64,000 bases of DNA, from positions 124,001-188,000 of the forward strand of contig NZ_JAOSZE010000002.1 of assembly GCF_025630775.1 (NCBI RefSeq), given 5' to 3'. This document shows, in pieces, positions 1 through 7,517 of the stretch (position 1 is its first letter; each line of letters opens with the position of its first letter). Made by a program: the position numbers and the translations under genes. Source of the stretch: Actinoplanes sp. KI2 (lineage in GTDB: Bacteria; Actinomycetota; Actinomycetes; Mycobacteriales; Micromonosporaceae). The notes under the pieces were generated by a model, which saw nothing but the letters and a program-made list of their open reading frames with translations, had not been told where the DNA came from and did not search any database.

Positions 1-257
1 CCGAGCCGTTCCAGCAGCTCACCGCCGCGGTGACGGCCCGCTTTCCCGGGGTGCGGCCGTACGAGGGCGCCTTCGAGGAGGTGGTGCCGCACCTGACCGT
101 CGGGGCCGACCGGCCGGTCGGCGAGCTGACCGCGGCCGGCGAGGCGGTCGCGGCGCGGCTGCCGATCCGGGCCCGGGTCGACACGCTGCGGCTGATCACC
201 GGCCGGCGCGAGCCCGGCGACTCATGGCTGACCCGCGCCCTGTTCCCCCTCGGCTGA
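1..257 (+). CDS. 2'-5' RNA ligase family protein (2H phosphoesterase), C-terminal part
   Basis: Only the 3' end of the gene is in the window. The reading frame is open from base 3 and ends at TGA 255-257, giving about 84 residues. The segment PHLTVG is the second HxT motif of the 2H phosphoesterase superfamily, which includes 2'-5' RNA ligase-like and cyclic phosphodiesterase proteins. The end of the protein (RIRARVDTLRLITGR) fits the last strand of that fold. The first HxT motif must lie upstream of the window. Its last 36 bases overlap the 3' end of the Clp-N gene on the other strand. The substrate cannot be inferred. Confidence 0.75.
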   Translation, partial: EPFQQLTAAVTARFPGVRPYEGAFEEVVPHLTVGADRPVGELTAAGEAVAARLPIRARVDTLRLITGRREPGDSWLTRALFPLG

Positions 258-929
258 GGCCGCTGACAGGTATTCGTCGACCGCGTCCTTGGCCACGCCC
301 AGGCCGGCCAGGGCCGCCTCCTGCTCCTCCAGCAGCGCGAGCAGGATGTGCCCGGTGGTGACCTCCTGCTGGTTGAGCCGCAGCGCCTCGCGGAAGGTCA
401 GCTCGAGCACCTTCCGCGACGCCGCGTCGTAGGGGATCAGCACCGGCTCCTCGCCCTCGGTCGGCGCCGCCGGCAGGACGGCTTTCGCCGCCGCGCGAAC
501 GGCATCGAGGTCGAGACCCTGAGCGGTCAGCGCACGCGCCGCCAGGCCGTCCGGCACATCGAGTACGCCGAGCAGCAGATGCGCCGGAACGATCTCGTGG
601 TGGCCGCCCGCTTTCGCCTGCTTCATCGAGGCGACCACCGCCGAGCGGGCGGTGGCGGAGAAGCGCTCGAAGCCCTGGCCGCCCTTGGGCACGAAGCGCT
701 TCTGCGCGGCCTGCTTGGTGACACCCATGCTGCGGCCGATGTCGGTCCAGGAGGCGCCGGAGCGGCGGGCCTGGTCGACGAAGTGGCCGATCAGGTGGTC
801 GGCGAGCTCGCCCAGATGATCGCCGAGCAGCACGGCGTCGGACAGCTGCTGCAGGGCGTCGTCGGGGCGGGCCCGGTGGATGGCGGTGATCAGGTCGTCG
901 AGGCGGACGGGCGGGTCGATCTGCGTCAT
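222..929 (-). CDS. Clp N-terminal repeat protein with helix-turn-helix
   Basis: A 235-residue protein. Residues about 57-79 (GASWTDIGRSMGVTKQAAQKRF) look like a helix-turn-helix. Residues about 88-155 and 165-220 look like the two Clp_N repeats that bind substrates or adaptors in ClpA/ClpC, but there is no AAA+ domain. Such stand-alone Clp-N/HTH proteins are common in actinobacteria, and I infer a transcription factor or adaptor. The ATG (927-929) lies immediately below two near-identical GTCAACC/GGTTGAC palindromes, so autoregulation is likely. It lies 10 bp downstream of the ribosomal-protection GTPase gene on the same strand. Confidence 0.8.
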   Translation of the reverse strand: MTQIDPPVRLDDLITAIHRARPDDALQQLSDAVLLGDHLGELADHLIGHFVDQARRSGASWTDIGRSMGVTKQAAQKRFVPKGGQGFERFSATARSAVVASMKQAKAGGHHEIVPAHLLLGVLDVPDGLAARALTAQGLDLDAVRAAAKAVLPAAPTEGEEPVLIPYDAASRKVLELTFREALRLNQQEVTTGHILLALLEEQEAALAGLGVAKDAVDEYLSAASAEGEQGAGQP

Positions 930-931
930 GC

Positions 932-979
932 CGTCAACCTTAGGTTGACGACTGGCTCGGCGTCAACCGTCGGTTGACG
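932..979. promoter_or_regulatory. Tandem palindromic operator candidate, GTCAACC-N3-GGTTGAC twice
   Basis: Two perfect inverted repeats with 8-base arms (CGTCAACC and GGTTGACG) and 3-base spacers lie at 932-950 and 961-979, with centres 29 bp apart (close to three helical turns). The first sits directly next to the ATG of the Clp-N/HTH gene and contains the stop codon of the upstream GTPase gene. The second is inside the last codons of the GTPase gene. Identical arms with different spacers argue for protein binding rather than a terminator. The Clp-N/HTH protein itself is the obvious candidate binder (inference). Confidence 0.7.
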
Positions 980-2838
980 ACGCGCAGCAGGTACTCCTTG
1001 CGGTCGAGCGGGTCCGGCCCGGTCCGCTCCCGCACCGGCGGCTTCCCCCGGACCGGCGCGTAGTGGTCGAACACGCTCTCCAGCACCCCTTCCCCGCGCG
1101 TCAGCCCCGGCAGCCGCCGCCGCAGCTCGTGCACCTTCGCCGCCGGGATCTCCCCGTCGATGCCGTGCGCGCCGGTCGCCAGCGGGATCGCCCCGAGCCG
1201 CGCCAGCAGCGGCAGCACCGCCGGCACCGTATCCGCCGGCACCTCGGCCGTGAACGCGTGGATCGGCTCGTGCACCACCGTTCCGGCGTCCCGCAGCGCC
1301 GCCATCAGCACCAGCGGGGTGAGGTTGCGGAAGTCCCCTGCCGTACTCGACATGCTCTTGTCGAAGACCGCGTGGGCGTGACTCTGCCGCGCCGAATACC
1401 CCGAGTGGGTCATGGTGACCGCGCAGTCCGGGACGGGCCAGCCGCGCAGCCCCTGCCGCAGCGTCTCGCGCACGGTCTGCTCGACCGCGACGAAGAACGC
1501 CGCCGGCATCGACCCGGGCTCCACCGCGAGCTGGAAGCTCACCCCGTCCCCCGGTCCGACCCGCAGCCCGACGGTGGCCAGGAACGGGTTGGGCGCGACC
1601 TTGTTGTACTCGACCGCCGCCCCCGCACCGGCCGGCCGTTCGATGTGCAGGGTGGTGGTCTCCCGGAAGCTGACGTCGAGGCCGTACTGCTCGGCGAGGG
1701 TGGCCTGGATGACCTCCTTCTGCACCTCGCCGTAGAGCGACACGTACACCTCGCGGCGCTCGTCGTCCTGCCGCAGGTTGATCAGCGGATCCTGCTCGGC
1801 CAGCTCGGCGAGGGCCGCGTGCAGCTCGGCCCGGCGGGACGCGAGCACGGCGGTTTCCAGGCTGGGCGGGGCGAACTGCGCTTGCTGCGCTTTTGCATCC
1901 CGTACGCCGATGGTGTCACCGATCCGGACGTGACCGAGCCCGCGGACCGTGCCGATCTGTCCCGCGGTCAGCTCGGCGCGCGGCTGCGTTCCCCCGTCGG
2001 TGAACACGCGGATGCCGGTGACCCGATCTTCGCCGACCGTGTCGCGCACCCGCAGGACCCCGTCGAACATCCGCAGGTAGGCGATCCGCTCCCCGGCCGG
2101 CCCCCGGTCGACCTTGAAGACCGTGCCGCCCCGGCCGGGCGCCCGGCCGGTCGGCAGCAGATCGACGATCCCGCCGATCAGCGCGTCGATGCCGGCCCCG
2201 GTGATCGCCGAGCCGAAGAACACCGGGTGCACGTCGTCGTGCGCGCGCACCGGCGGCGGGGTCCGCTCCTCGACCAGCGCGGCCAGCACCGCGTCGTCGT
2301 GGTCGGCCAGCCGCAGCAGATCCACCCGCTCGGTGACCGCCGCGTCCCGGGTGCCCAGGCCGTCGACCCGGCTCATCGGCACCAGCGCCGGCGACACCCG
2401 CGCACCCACCTCGTCGAGCAGCTCGTGGAACCGGGCGCCGGCCCGGTCCACCTTGTTCACGAAGATCAGCGTGGGGATGCGCAGCCGGTGCAGCGTGCGC
2501 GCGAGCACCCGGGTCTGCGCCTGCACCCCCTCCACGGCGGAGATCACCAGGACCGCGCCGTCGAGCACGCCGAGCACCCGTTCCACCTCGGCGATGAAGT
2601 CCGGGTGGCCCGGGGTGTCGATCAGGTTGACCGTGGTGCCGCGCAGCGGGAACGACACCACCGCGGACTTGATCGTGATGCCGCGGCGGCGTTCCAGCTC
2701 GAGCGTGTCGGTGCGGGTGCTGCCCGCGTCGACGCTGCCGAGCTCGTCGATGACCCCGGCGGCATACAGCAGCCGCTCGGTGAGACTGGTCTTACCGGCG
2801 TCGACGTGCGCCAGAATGCCGAGATTGAGCGTGGCCAA
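940..2838 (-). CDS. Ribosomal-protection translation GTPase (OtrA/TetM-like)
   Basis: A 632-residue EF-G-like GTPase, the length of tetracycline ribosomal-protection proteins rather than EF-G (about 700). The GTPase motifs are intact: AHVDAGKT (10-17), RRGIT (51-55), DTPGH (74-78) and NKVD (128-131). The C-terminal half carries EF-G domains III-V. Family members bind the ribosome and release tetracycline, or rescue stalled ribosomes. The sequence resembles the OtrA branch found in actinomycetes. The start is TTG (2836-2838) behind AGGGACAGGA, which should give low expression. Whether it confers resistance is not shown by the sequence. Confidence 0.85.
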   Translation of the reverse strand: MATLNLGILAHVDAGKTSLTERLLYAAGVIDELGSVDAGSTRTDTLELERRRGITIKSAVVSFPLRGTTVNLIDTPGHPDFIAEVERVLGVLDGAVLVISAVEGVQAQTRVLARTLHRLRIPTLIFVNKVDRAGARFHELLDEVGARVSPALVPMSRVDGLGTRDAAVTERVDLLRLADHDDAVLAALVEERTPPPVRAHDDVHPVFFGSAITGAGIDALIGGIVDLLPTGRAPGRGGTVFKVDRGPAGERIAYLRMFDGVLRVRDTVGEDRVTGIRVFTDGGTQPRAELTAGQIGTVRGLGHVRIGDTIGVRDAKAQQAQFAPPSLETAVLASRRAELHAALAELAEQDPLINLRQDDERREVYVSLYGEVQKEVIQATLAEQYGLDVSFRETTTLHIERPAGAGAAVEYNKVAPNPFLATVGLRVGPGDGVSFQLAVEPGSMPAAFFVAVEQTVRETLRQGLRGWPVPDCAVTMTHSGYSARQSHAHAVFDKSMSSTAGDFRNLTPLVLMAALRDAGTVVHEPIHAFTAEVPADTVPAVLPLLARLGAIPLATGAHGIDGEIPAAKVHELRRRLPGLTRGEGVLESVFDHYAPVRGKPPVRERTGPDPLDRKEYLLRVVNRRLTPSQSST

Positions 2839-2996
2839 GCGTCCTGTCCCTCATGGTGAGCCGGAATCCTTCCTGGTCGGACAGAAACGCAGCTCGCATC
2901 GCAGGACCTCTCCACCGGGCAAACTCGGACCGGACCAGCTCACCAGACCCGCGGGCGCGGCGGCAACCGGTTTACCGGCGGCTTTACCGGCGGTTT

Positions 2997-3350
2997 TTAC
3001 CGGCGGCGCTCGGCCTCCCGCTTGCCCCGCTTGCCCAGGGGCACCTCGGACAGGTCGACGGCCTGCGCGCTCAGGTTCTTCACCGGGTACCCCCGCTCGG
3101 CCATCCACCCGGCCGCCCGCGCCTGACAGTCGGCGGTGATCGCCGGGATCTGCTCCTGCTCCCCGGCGTCGGCCACGAACCGGAACGTGAAGAACGGCCG
3201 GGCCGGCAGGTCGTACGCGAGATACCCCTCCGGCGTGTACGCGGTCTTCAGAAAGTCGTGCTCCGCCCGCGCGGCGACCAGCTCGGCCAGCTGCTGCTCG
3301 CTCAGCCCGTCGAAGCTACCCCGCACGGTGACCCGGATCGTCCGGCTCAT
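2997..3350 (-). CDS. DUF6204 family protein
   Basis: A 117-residue protein beginning MSRTIRVTVRGSFDGLS. I chose ATG 3348-3350 because GGGAGGG lies 6 bases upstream and because the 68 codons upstream that are also open read like non-coding DNA. The middle (AYTPEGYLAYDLPARPFFTFRF) and the arrangement of the small alpha/beta domain match the DUF6204 group of actinobacteria. The tail is strongly basic (GKRGKREAERRR). Function unknown. It is the only gene between the GTPase gene and the divergent lipoprotein gene. Its 3' side holds three short TTACCGGCGG repeats (2970-3005), the last of which contains the stop codon. Confidence 0.75.
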   Translation of the reverse strand: MSRTIRVTVRGSFDGLSEQQLAELVAARAEHDFLKTAYTPEGYLAYDLPARPFFTFRFVADAGEQEQIPAITADCQARAAGWMAERGYPVKNLSAQAVDLSEVPLGKRGKREAERRR

Positions 3351-3460
3351 GTCCCACCCTCCCGATGACAGTTCCGCGCGCCAGTATCCGGCCCGCCGCC
3401 CCGCCGGGACACCGAAATACCCGCGCGGAACGCGCCCGGGCGCCGGGCCGTCGAAGCGGC

Positions 3461-3889
3461 ATGGTGACTTCTCGTTCCCTGCTCTGTCTCGCCCTGGCAC
3501 TCGCCGGCTGCGCCGCACCGCCCGCCGCACCGCCCACCCCGCCGGCGTCGGCAACCGCGCGGCCGTCCGACCCGGCCGTCGCGGGGAAGGCCGCGGTGCG
3601 GCAGCAGTCCTGCGGCACCCATGTCGTCGCCGGCGACGCCGACAACGGCGCGTCGGTGTGCGTCGTGGCCGGCAGCGACGTGAGCATCCTGCTGAAGACA
3701 GTCGCCGGCTCCCCGTGGGCGGAGCCGGCCGCGACCGGCCACGCCCTCGGCCCGGCGACGGGGCTGCCGACCCCGTACGGCCGGGTCGGTTGGGGGTTCG
3801 GGGCCCTGGCCGCCGGCTCGGCCGAGATCAGCACGACCCGGCCGGGCAGCCCGCCGGTGGGCTACCGGCTGCACGTCACCGTGCGCTGA
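3461..3889 (+). CDS. Small secreted lipoprotein, unknown function
   Basis: A 142-residue protein. The start at ATG 3461 gives MVTSRSLLCLALALAGC, a short basic n-region, hydrophobic core and a lipobox (ALAGC) with Cys17 as the lipidation site. An earlier in-frame start would put 32 Arg-rich residues before the signal and is unlikely. After a Pro/Ala linker there is a compact domain with two cysteines (QSCGTHVV and ASVCVVAG). I do not recognise the family. It is followed 25 bp later by the DUF72 gene on the same strand. Confidence 0.7.
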   Translation: MVTSRSLLCLALALAGCAAPPAAPPTPPASATARPSDPAVAGKAAVRQQSCGTHVVAGDADNGASVCVVAGSDVSILLKTVAGSPWAEPAATGHALGPATGLPTPYGRVGWGFGALAAGSAEISTTRPGSPPVGYRLHVTVR

Positions 3890-3914
3890 CCCGGACCGCC
3901 GCTGGGCTAACCTC

Positions 3915-4766
3915 GTGCCTGTGCGACTTCACGTGGGCTGCCCGATGTGGTCGCTCAAGGCCTGGCAGGGGCGGTTCGTCGACCGGGCGCTGCCGGCCGG
4001 CGAGCGGCTGCGGGCGTACGCGGGCTGGTGCACCGCGGTCGAGGGCAACACGACCTTCTACGCGACGCCGCCCCGCGAGACGGTCGCGTCGTGGGCCGCC
4101 CAGACGCCGCCGGAGTTCCGCTTCGTCGTCAAGCTGCCGCGAACGATCACCCACGAGCGGCGGCTGACCGGCGGCGACGCCGAGCTCGGCGAGTTCTGGC
4201 GGGCGATGGAGCCGCTCGGCGCCCGCGCCCACGCGTACTGGATCCAGCTGCCCGGGTCCTTCGGCCCCGGCGACCTGAGCGTCCTGGAGACCTTCCTGCG
4301 CCGGCTTCCGGCCGCCTTCCGGTACGCCGTGGAGGTGCGCCACCGCGGCTTCTTCGACGATCCGGGCGCACTGGAGGCCGTGCTGGCGAAGGCGGACGCC
4401 GAGTGGGTCCCGTTCGACACCACGGCGTTCTTCGCGAGCCCGCCGACCAGCGACGCCGAGCGCGACGCGTGGACGAAGAAGCCCCGGATGCCGCCGCGCA
4501 CGACCGCGGTCACCGACCGGCCGATCGTGCGCTATCTGGGCCGCGACGACACCGCCGCGACGGTGGCGGGCTGGCAGCCGTGGGTCCCGATCGTGGCGGA
4601 CTGGCTGCGCGAGGGCCGCTCGCCGACGGTGTTCCTGCACACGCCGGACAACGCGGACGCGCCCGAGCTCGCCCGGCGGTTCCACGACGACGTCCGGGCC
4701 CGGGTGCCCGCGCTCGAGCCGTTGCCCACGCCGGCGCCGCCCGCCGAGCCGCTGACCCTGTTCTGA
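3915..4766 (+). CDS. DUF72 family protein (YecE-like)
   Basis: A 283-residue protein starting at GTG 3915. It has the TIM-barrel-like DUF72 pattern: HVGCPMWSLKAWQGRFVD near the N-terminus, the aromatic stretch EGNTTFYATPPRETVASWAAQTP, FVVKLPRTITHERRL, and the later EVRHRGFF and VRYLGRDD motifs. DUF72 proteins are widespread and their activity is not settled. Length is normal for the family (about 240-290). The last residues (PPAEPLTLF) are typical of actinobacterial members. Confidence 0.85.
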   Translation: MPVRLHVGCPMWSLKAWQGRFVDRALPAGERLRAYAGWCTAVEGNTTFYATPPRETVASWAAQTPPEFRFVVKLPRTITHERRLTGGDAELGEFWRAMEPLGARAHAYWIQLPGSFGPGDLSVLETFLRRLPAAFRYAVEVRHRGFFDDPGALEAVLAKADAEWVPFDTTAFFASPPTSDAERDAWTKKPRMPPRTTAVTDRPIVRYLGRDDTAATVAGWQPWVPIVADWLREGRSPTVFLHTPDNADAPELARRFHDDVRARVPALEPLPTPAPPAEPLTLF

Positions 4767-4818
4767 TCACCGTGTTACCGTTTTCGAGGCCGTGCGAGAG
4801 GACGAGGAGGTGGTACCC

Positions 4819-4872
4819 GTGACCGCAGTATCGACGTGGGTGCTCCCCTCCGGGTTCACGGCCGGGCGATAG
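4819..4872 (+). CDS. Possible 17-residue leader peptide upstream of the hydrolase
   Basis: A GTG codon with an excellent GAGGAGG ribosome-binding site 8 bases upstream opens an 18-codon frame (MTAVSTWVLPSGFTAGR, stop TAG). It ends 45 bp before the hydrolase ATG. The RNA after it can fold in two exclusive ways (see the regulatory entry), the layout of an attenuator. I recognise no known leader family, and the peptide may simply be a translational relay. Confidence 0.4.
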   Translation: MTAVSTWVLPSGFTAGR

Positions 4873-4910
4873 GTCGTCCGGGAGCGCCGTTCACGAGCAC
4901 TCCCGAAAGG
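4839..4910 (+). promoter_or_regulatory. Attenuator-like 5' leader with two competing stems
   Basis: GGTGCTCCC (4839-4847), inside the leader peptide frame, can pair with GGGAGCGCC (4880-4888, one G-U pair). The overlapping CGGGAG (4879-4884) can instead pair with CTCCCG (4900-4905), which ends exactly at the GAAAGG ribosome-binding site (4905-4910) of the hydrolase gene. Ribosome position on the leader could therefore decide whether the second stem forms near the start. Seen by eye only; no folding energies were computed. Confidence 0.4.
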
Positions 4911-4917
4911 CACGACC

Positions 4918-5649
4918 ATGCGACTCACCTCCGAAAAGCGCCTCGACGGCGGCGTCCTCGAACGCGAGTTCACCCTCGGCGAGATCCCCGGCATCCTGTG
5001 GACGCCCGGATCCGCCGCCGCGCCCGTCCCGCTGATTCTGCTCGGCCACCCCGGCGGGCTCGCCAAGATGTATCCCCGGCTCGCGGCCCGGGCCCGGCAC
5101 TGCGCGGCGGACGGCTTCGCCGCGGCCACCATCGAACTGCCCGGCAGCGGCGACCGGCCCCGTGACCCCGCCGCCGAGCAGGCCCGCGCCGACCTGCGCC
5201 GGGCGCTGCAGGCCGGCGAGCCGGTCGGCGCCGAGATCATCGACGCCCTCATCCTCCCGCTCGTCGAGAAGTCCGTCCCGGAATGGCAGGCCGCCCTGGA
5301 CGCCCTGCTCGCACTGCCCGGGATCGCCGGCCCGGTCGGGTATTCGGGCGGGGTGATCTCGATCGGTGTCCGGCTGGCGGTGGTCGAGCCCCGCATCGTG
5401 GCCGCCGGCCTGTTCGCCGGCAGTTTCGTGCCCGCCGCCATCGTCGAACAGGCCCGCCAGGTCACCATTCCGCTGCACGTCCTGCTGCAGTGGGACGACG
5501 AGGGCAACGACCGGCAGGCCGCCCTGGACCTGTTCGACGCGTTCGGCTCCAAGGAGAAGTCGCTGCACGCCAACATGGGCGGGCACATCGGCGTCCCGGC
5601 GTACGCCGGTGAGGACGCGGCCCGGTTCTTCGCCCGGCACCTGGGGTAA
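4918..5649 (+). CDS. Alpha/beta hydrolase of the dienelactone hydrolase type
   Basis: A 243-residue cytoplasmic protein. The alpha/beta hydrolase layout is clear: LILLGHPGG (oxyanion region), nucleophile elbow GYSGG (Ser in VGYSGGVI), acid region after the last strands (LLQWDDEGNDRQAALDLFDAF) and a late His in GGHIGVPAYAGED. The substrate is unknown. GAAAGG at 4905-4910 gives a normal ribosome-binding site for ATG 4918. The upstream leader peptide and stems suggest regulated translation. It converges on the membrane protein gene across a strong hairpin. Confidence 0.8.
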   Translation: MRLTSEKRLDGGVLEREFTLGEIPGILWTPGSAAAPVPLILLGHPGGLAKMYPRLAARARHCAADGFAAATIELPGSGDRPRDPAAEQARADLRRALQAGEPVGAEIIDALILPLVEKSVPEWQAALDALLALPGIAGPVGYSGGVISIGVRLAVVEPRIVAAGLFAGSFVPAAIVEQARQVTIPLHVLLQWDDEGNDRQAALDLFDAFGSKEKSLHANMGGHIGVPAYAGEDAARFFARHLG

Positions 5650-5656
5650 GCGCCGG

Positions 5657-5691
5657 CCCGGGGACCTCAGCGTGACAGCGAGGTCCCCGGG
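5657..5691. terminator. Bidirectional terminator hairpin
   Basis: CCCGGGGACCTC (5657-5668) and GAGGTCCCCGGG (5680-5691) form a perfect 12-bp stem with an 11-base loop between convergent genes. The stem includes the stop codon of the minus-strand gene. No T-run follows, as is usual for high-GC actinobacterial terminators. Confidence 0.75.
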
Positions 5692-6185
5692 TTCCGGCGG
5701 ACGATCTCCCGGGCGACCGGCTCCGGCAGGTAGGAGAACCGGACGCCGTGCCGTGCCCGGCGCGGGTGCTGCAACAGCGCCGAGCGGGCGATCAGCTCGT
5801 GCAGCACCCACTCGGCGGCGAGGACGACGAGGAAGGCCGACAGCGTCCACAGGGTCAGGCCCCGGGGCGGGTGGTCCACGACGAAGGGCCCGACCGCGCC
5901 GGCCACCACCACGGCGGACGCGAGCGCCTTGGCCGGGCGAATCACGTACCAGAGGATCCGGGACAGTCGCTCGGTGCGGCGGGCGGCCACCGCGGACGCG
6001 CCGTCGAGCGGCAACCCCACGCGGATCGGCCGCCGGAACAGGCCGCCGCCGATGTCGTGGACGCCGACGGTCTCGACCGCCGCGGTGCCGTCGGCCAGCG
6101 ACACATCGGGCAACGACAGCGACGCGATCAGCCGCGTCGGAACGGTGACCGACAGCCTGATCGTGGCCGTGCCGGGGACGGTCAC
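5667..6185 (-). CDS. Membrane protein of unknown family
   Basis: A 172-residue protein. The start is GTG (6183-6185), overlapping the TGA of the upstream gene as GTGA, so the two are translationally coupled. The first 80 residues form a beta-rich soluble domain (ATIRLSVTVPTRLIASLSLP). Two hydrophobic segments follow at about 92-112 (ALASAVVVAGAVGPFVV) and 118-140 (LTLWTLSAFLVVLAAEWVLHELI), then an Arg-rich cytoplasmic tail. I do not recognise the family. It is the last gene of a three-gene overlapping operon with the deaminase. Confidence 0.65.
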   Translation of the reverse strand: MTVPGTATIRLSVTVPTRLIASLSLPDVSLADGTAAVETVGVHDIGGGLFRRPIRVGLPLDGASAVAARRTERLSRILWYVIRPAKALASAVVVAGAVGPFVVDHPPRGLTLWTLSAFLVVLAAEWVLHELIARSALLQHPRRARHGVRFSYLPEPVAREIVRRNPGTSLSR

Positions 6186-6733
6186 GACGACGGCACGAAG
6201 TGGAACGCCACCCCGGGCGCCCCCGCGTGCTCGGTCAGCCCGTCGACATCGGTGAACGCCGCAAGGCGCGACAGCGCCGCGGCGGCCGAATCCGCGTCGC
6301 CGAGCTGCACCCGGATCCCCCCGAACGACAGCCACGCGTCCACCGTGATCGAGGCCGGCCCCAGCGCGTCGATGTCGCCGGAGACGGTCACCACCACCCG
6401 GATCCGCGCACCGTCCTGCTCGGCCACCCGCAGCGAGACCCGGTCGTAGCGGTGATGGCCGTGGTGGTGGATGCTCGCCTCGGCCGGCTCCGCGAACGAC
6501 GCGCTCTGCGCCGCCTGCCCCGCCATGGCGCGCCAGCCCGGCGCCGCCAGCGGAACCCACTCCACCTCCAAGGCCGCCGGATCGCCGCCGATCGGCGCGA
6601 ACGGAACCCGGAACGTCCAGGTCAGCGCCGGCGGCAGCCCGACGGCCTGGTTGTCGAACAGCAGCCCGTGCCACTCGCCGCCCGCGGCGGGCACGAGCTC
6701 CCGGGCGTTCAGCCCACCCTCGTCGTCACCCAC
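6182..6733 (-). CDS. Hypothetical protein
   Basis: A 183-residue soluble protein with a GTG start (6731-6733). It has no signal peptide or membrane segment and a His-rich stretch (SIHHHGHHRYDRV) in the middle. The second half (RIRVVVTVSGDIDALGPASITVDAWLSFGGIRVQLGD) looks like a beta-sandwich. Family not recognised. It overlaps the deaminase gene by 8 bp upstream and the membrane protein gene by 4 bp downstream, so the three are one transcript and probably one pathway. Confidence 0.6.
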   Translation of the reverse strand: MGDDEGGLNARELVPAAGGEWHGLLFDNQAVGLPPALTWTFRVPFAPIGGDPAALEVEWVPLAAPGWRAMAGQAAQSASFAEPAEASIHHHGHHRYDRVSLRVAEQDGARIRVVVTVSGDIDALGPASITVDAWLSFGGIRVQLGDADSAAAALSRLAAFTDVDGLTEHAGAPGVAFHFVPSS

Positions 6734-7208
6734 GGCGGCGAGTCTCCCACAGCGCCTTCGGCCGCAGACCGGGCAGGTGGCCGTTCACCGCCTGGGCCTG
6801 CGCCGCGAACTCGGCCAGCTCCACCACCTCGACCCCGGCCGCAACCAGCAGCGCCACTCCCTCGCAGGTCACGAAGATGTCCGGCTCCCGCCAGGCGATC
6901 ACCACCCGCGGAATCCGGGCGGCCAGGATCAGGCTCGTGCACGTCGCGTCGGGCCGGTGCGTGCGTTTGGAGCACGGCTCGAGCGTGCTGTACAGCGTGC
7001 AGGCGCCGAGATCCCGGCCGGCCGCCTTGAGCAGCGCCGACTCCTCGGCGTGCACGAGCGGGTCGGTGTCTCGCGACCAGCCGGCCGCGACCTGCCGCCC
7101 GCCCGGATCGACGATCACCGACCCGACCGCGAACGCGCTCGCCGACCGGGGGCAGCGCCCGGCCAGCTCGACCGCGTACCTCATCCACCGCGCATCGCCA
7201 TCACGCAT
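6726..7208 (-). CDS. RibD-like cytidine/pyrimidine deaminase family protein
   Basis: A 160-residue zinc deaminase-fold protein. The zinc-binding set is visible: HAE (His53, Glu55) and PCS...C with Cys79 and Cys90. The 11-residue spacing between the cysteines resembles the RibD deaminase domain (PCSHxGRTPPC) rather than cytidine deaminase (PCxxC). There is no RibD reductase domain. I chose ATG 7206-7208, because a longer frame to 7283 would run over the start of the divergent gene. It probably deaminates a pyrimidine-like metabolite; the identity is open. Confidence 0.75.
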   Translation of the reverse strand: MRDGDARWMRYAVELAGRCPRSASAFAVGSVIVDPGGRQVAAGWSRDTDPLVHAEESALLKAAGRDLGACTLYSTLEPCSKRTHRPDATCTSLILAARIPRVVIAWREPDIFVTCEGVALLVAAGVEVVELAEFAAQAQAVNGHLPGLRPKALWETRRRG

Positions 7209-7259
7209 CGCGCCAGCGTAACGGTGCGCCAACCGCGGCAGGGAACAGTCGTCCCGCAG

Positions 7260-7517
7260 ATGATCGGCACGGTGACCGCTCACCCCTCGGGGAGGATGCC
7301 CACGTCCCGCAAGATAAGCGGACCGGCATCCTGGCTGGTCTCGATCGGGCGCGGCCTGGCCGGCGCACTGGTCGGGTACGTCATCTTCACCCTCGGGCTG
7401 AGCATCGGCGACGACGACATCTTCGACTGGGGCGGAATCCTCAGCGCGATCATCGGCACGCTGATCGTGATCCCGATCGCCGGCTGGCTGCTGCGCCGCT
7501 CGGGTCGCGCCTCATAA
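7260..7517 (+). CDS. Small two-helix membrane protein
   Basis: Up to 85 residues, with two hydrophobic helices (GLAGALVGYVIFTLGLSI and GGILSAIIGTLIVIPIAGWLL) separated by an acidic loop (GDDDIFDWG). The second helix ending in an RR-rich tail resembles GlsB/YeaQ-type stress membrane proteins, but the match is weak. The start is uncertain: ATG 7260 has only a poor ribosome-binding site, and ATG 7296 has GGGGAGG directly against it. Its 3' end overlaps the integrase remnant by 6 bp. Confidence 0.5.
   Translation: MIGTVTAHPSGRMPTSRKISGPASWLVSIGRGLAGALVGYVIFTLGLSIGDDDIFDWGGILSAIIGTLIVIPIAGWLLRRSGRAS

Noticed and set aside
1063..2859. Long plus-strand open frame opposite the ribosomal-protection GTPase
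   Set aside because: Its arginine-, proline- and histidine-rich translation has no domain and is the usual antisense frame of a high-GC gene.
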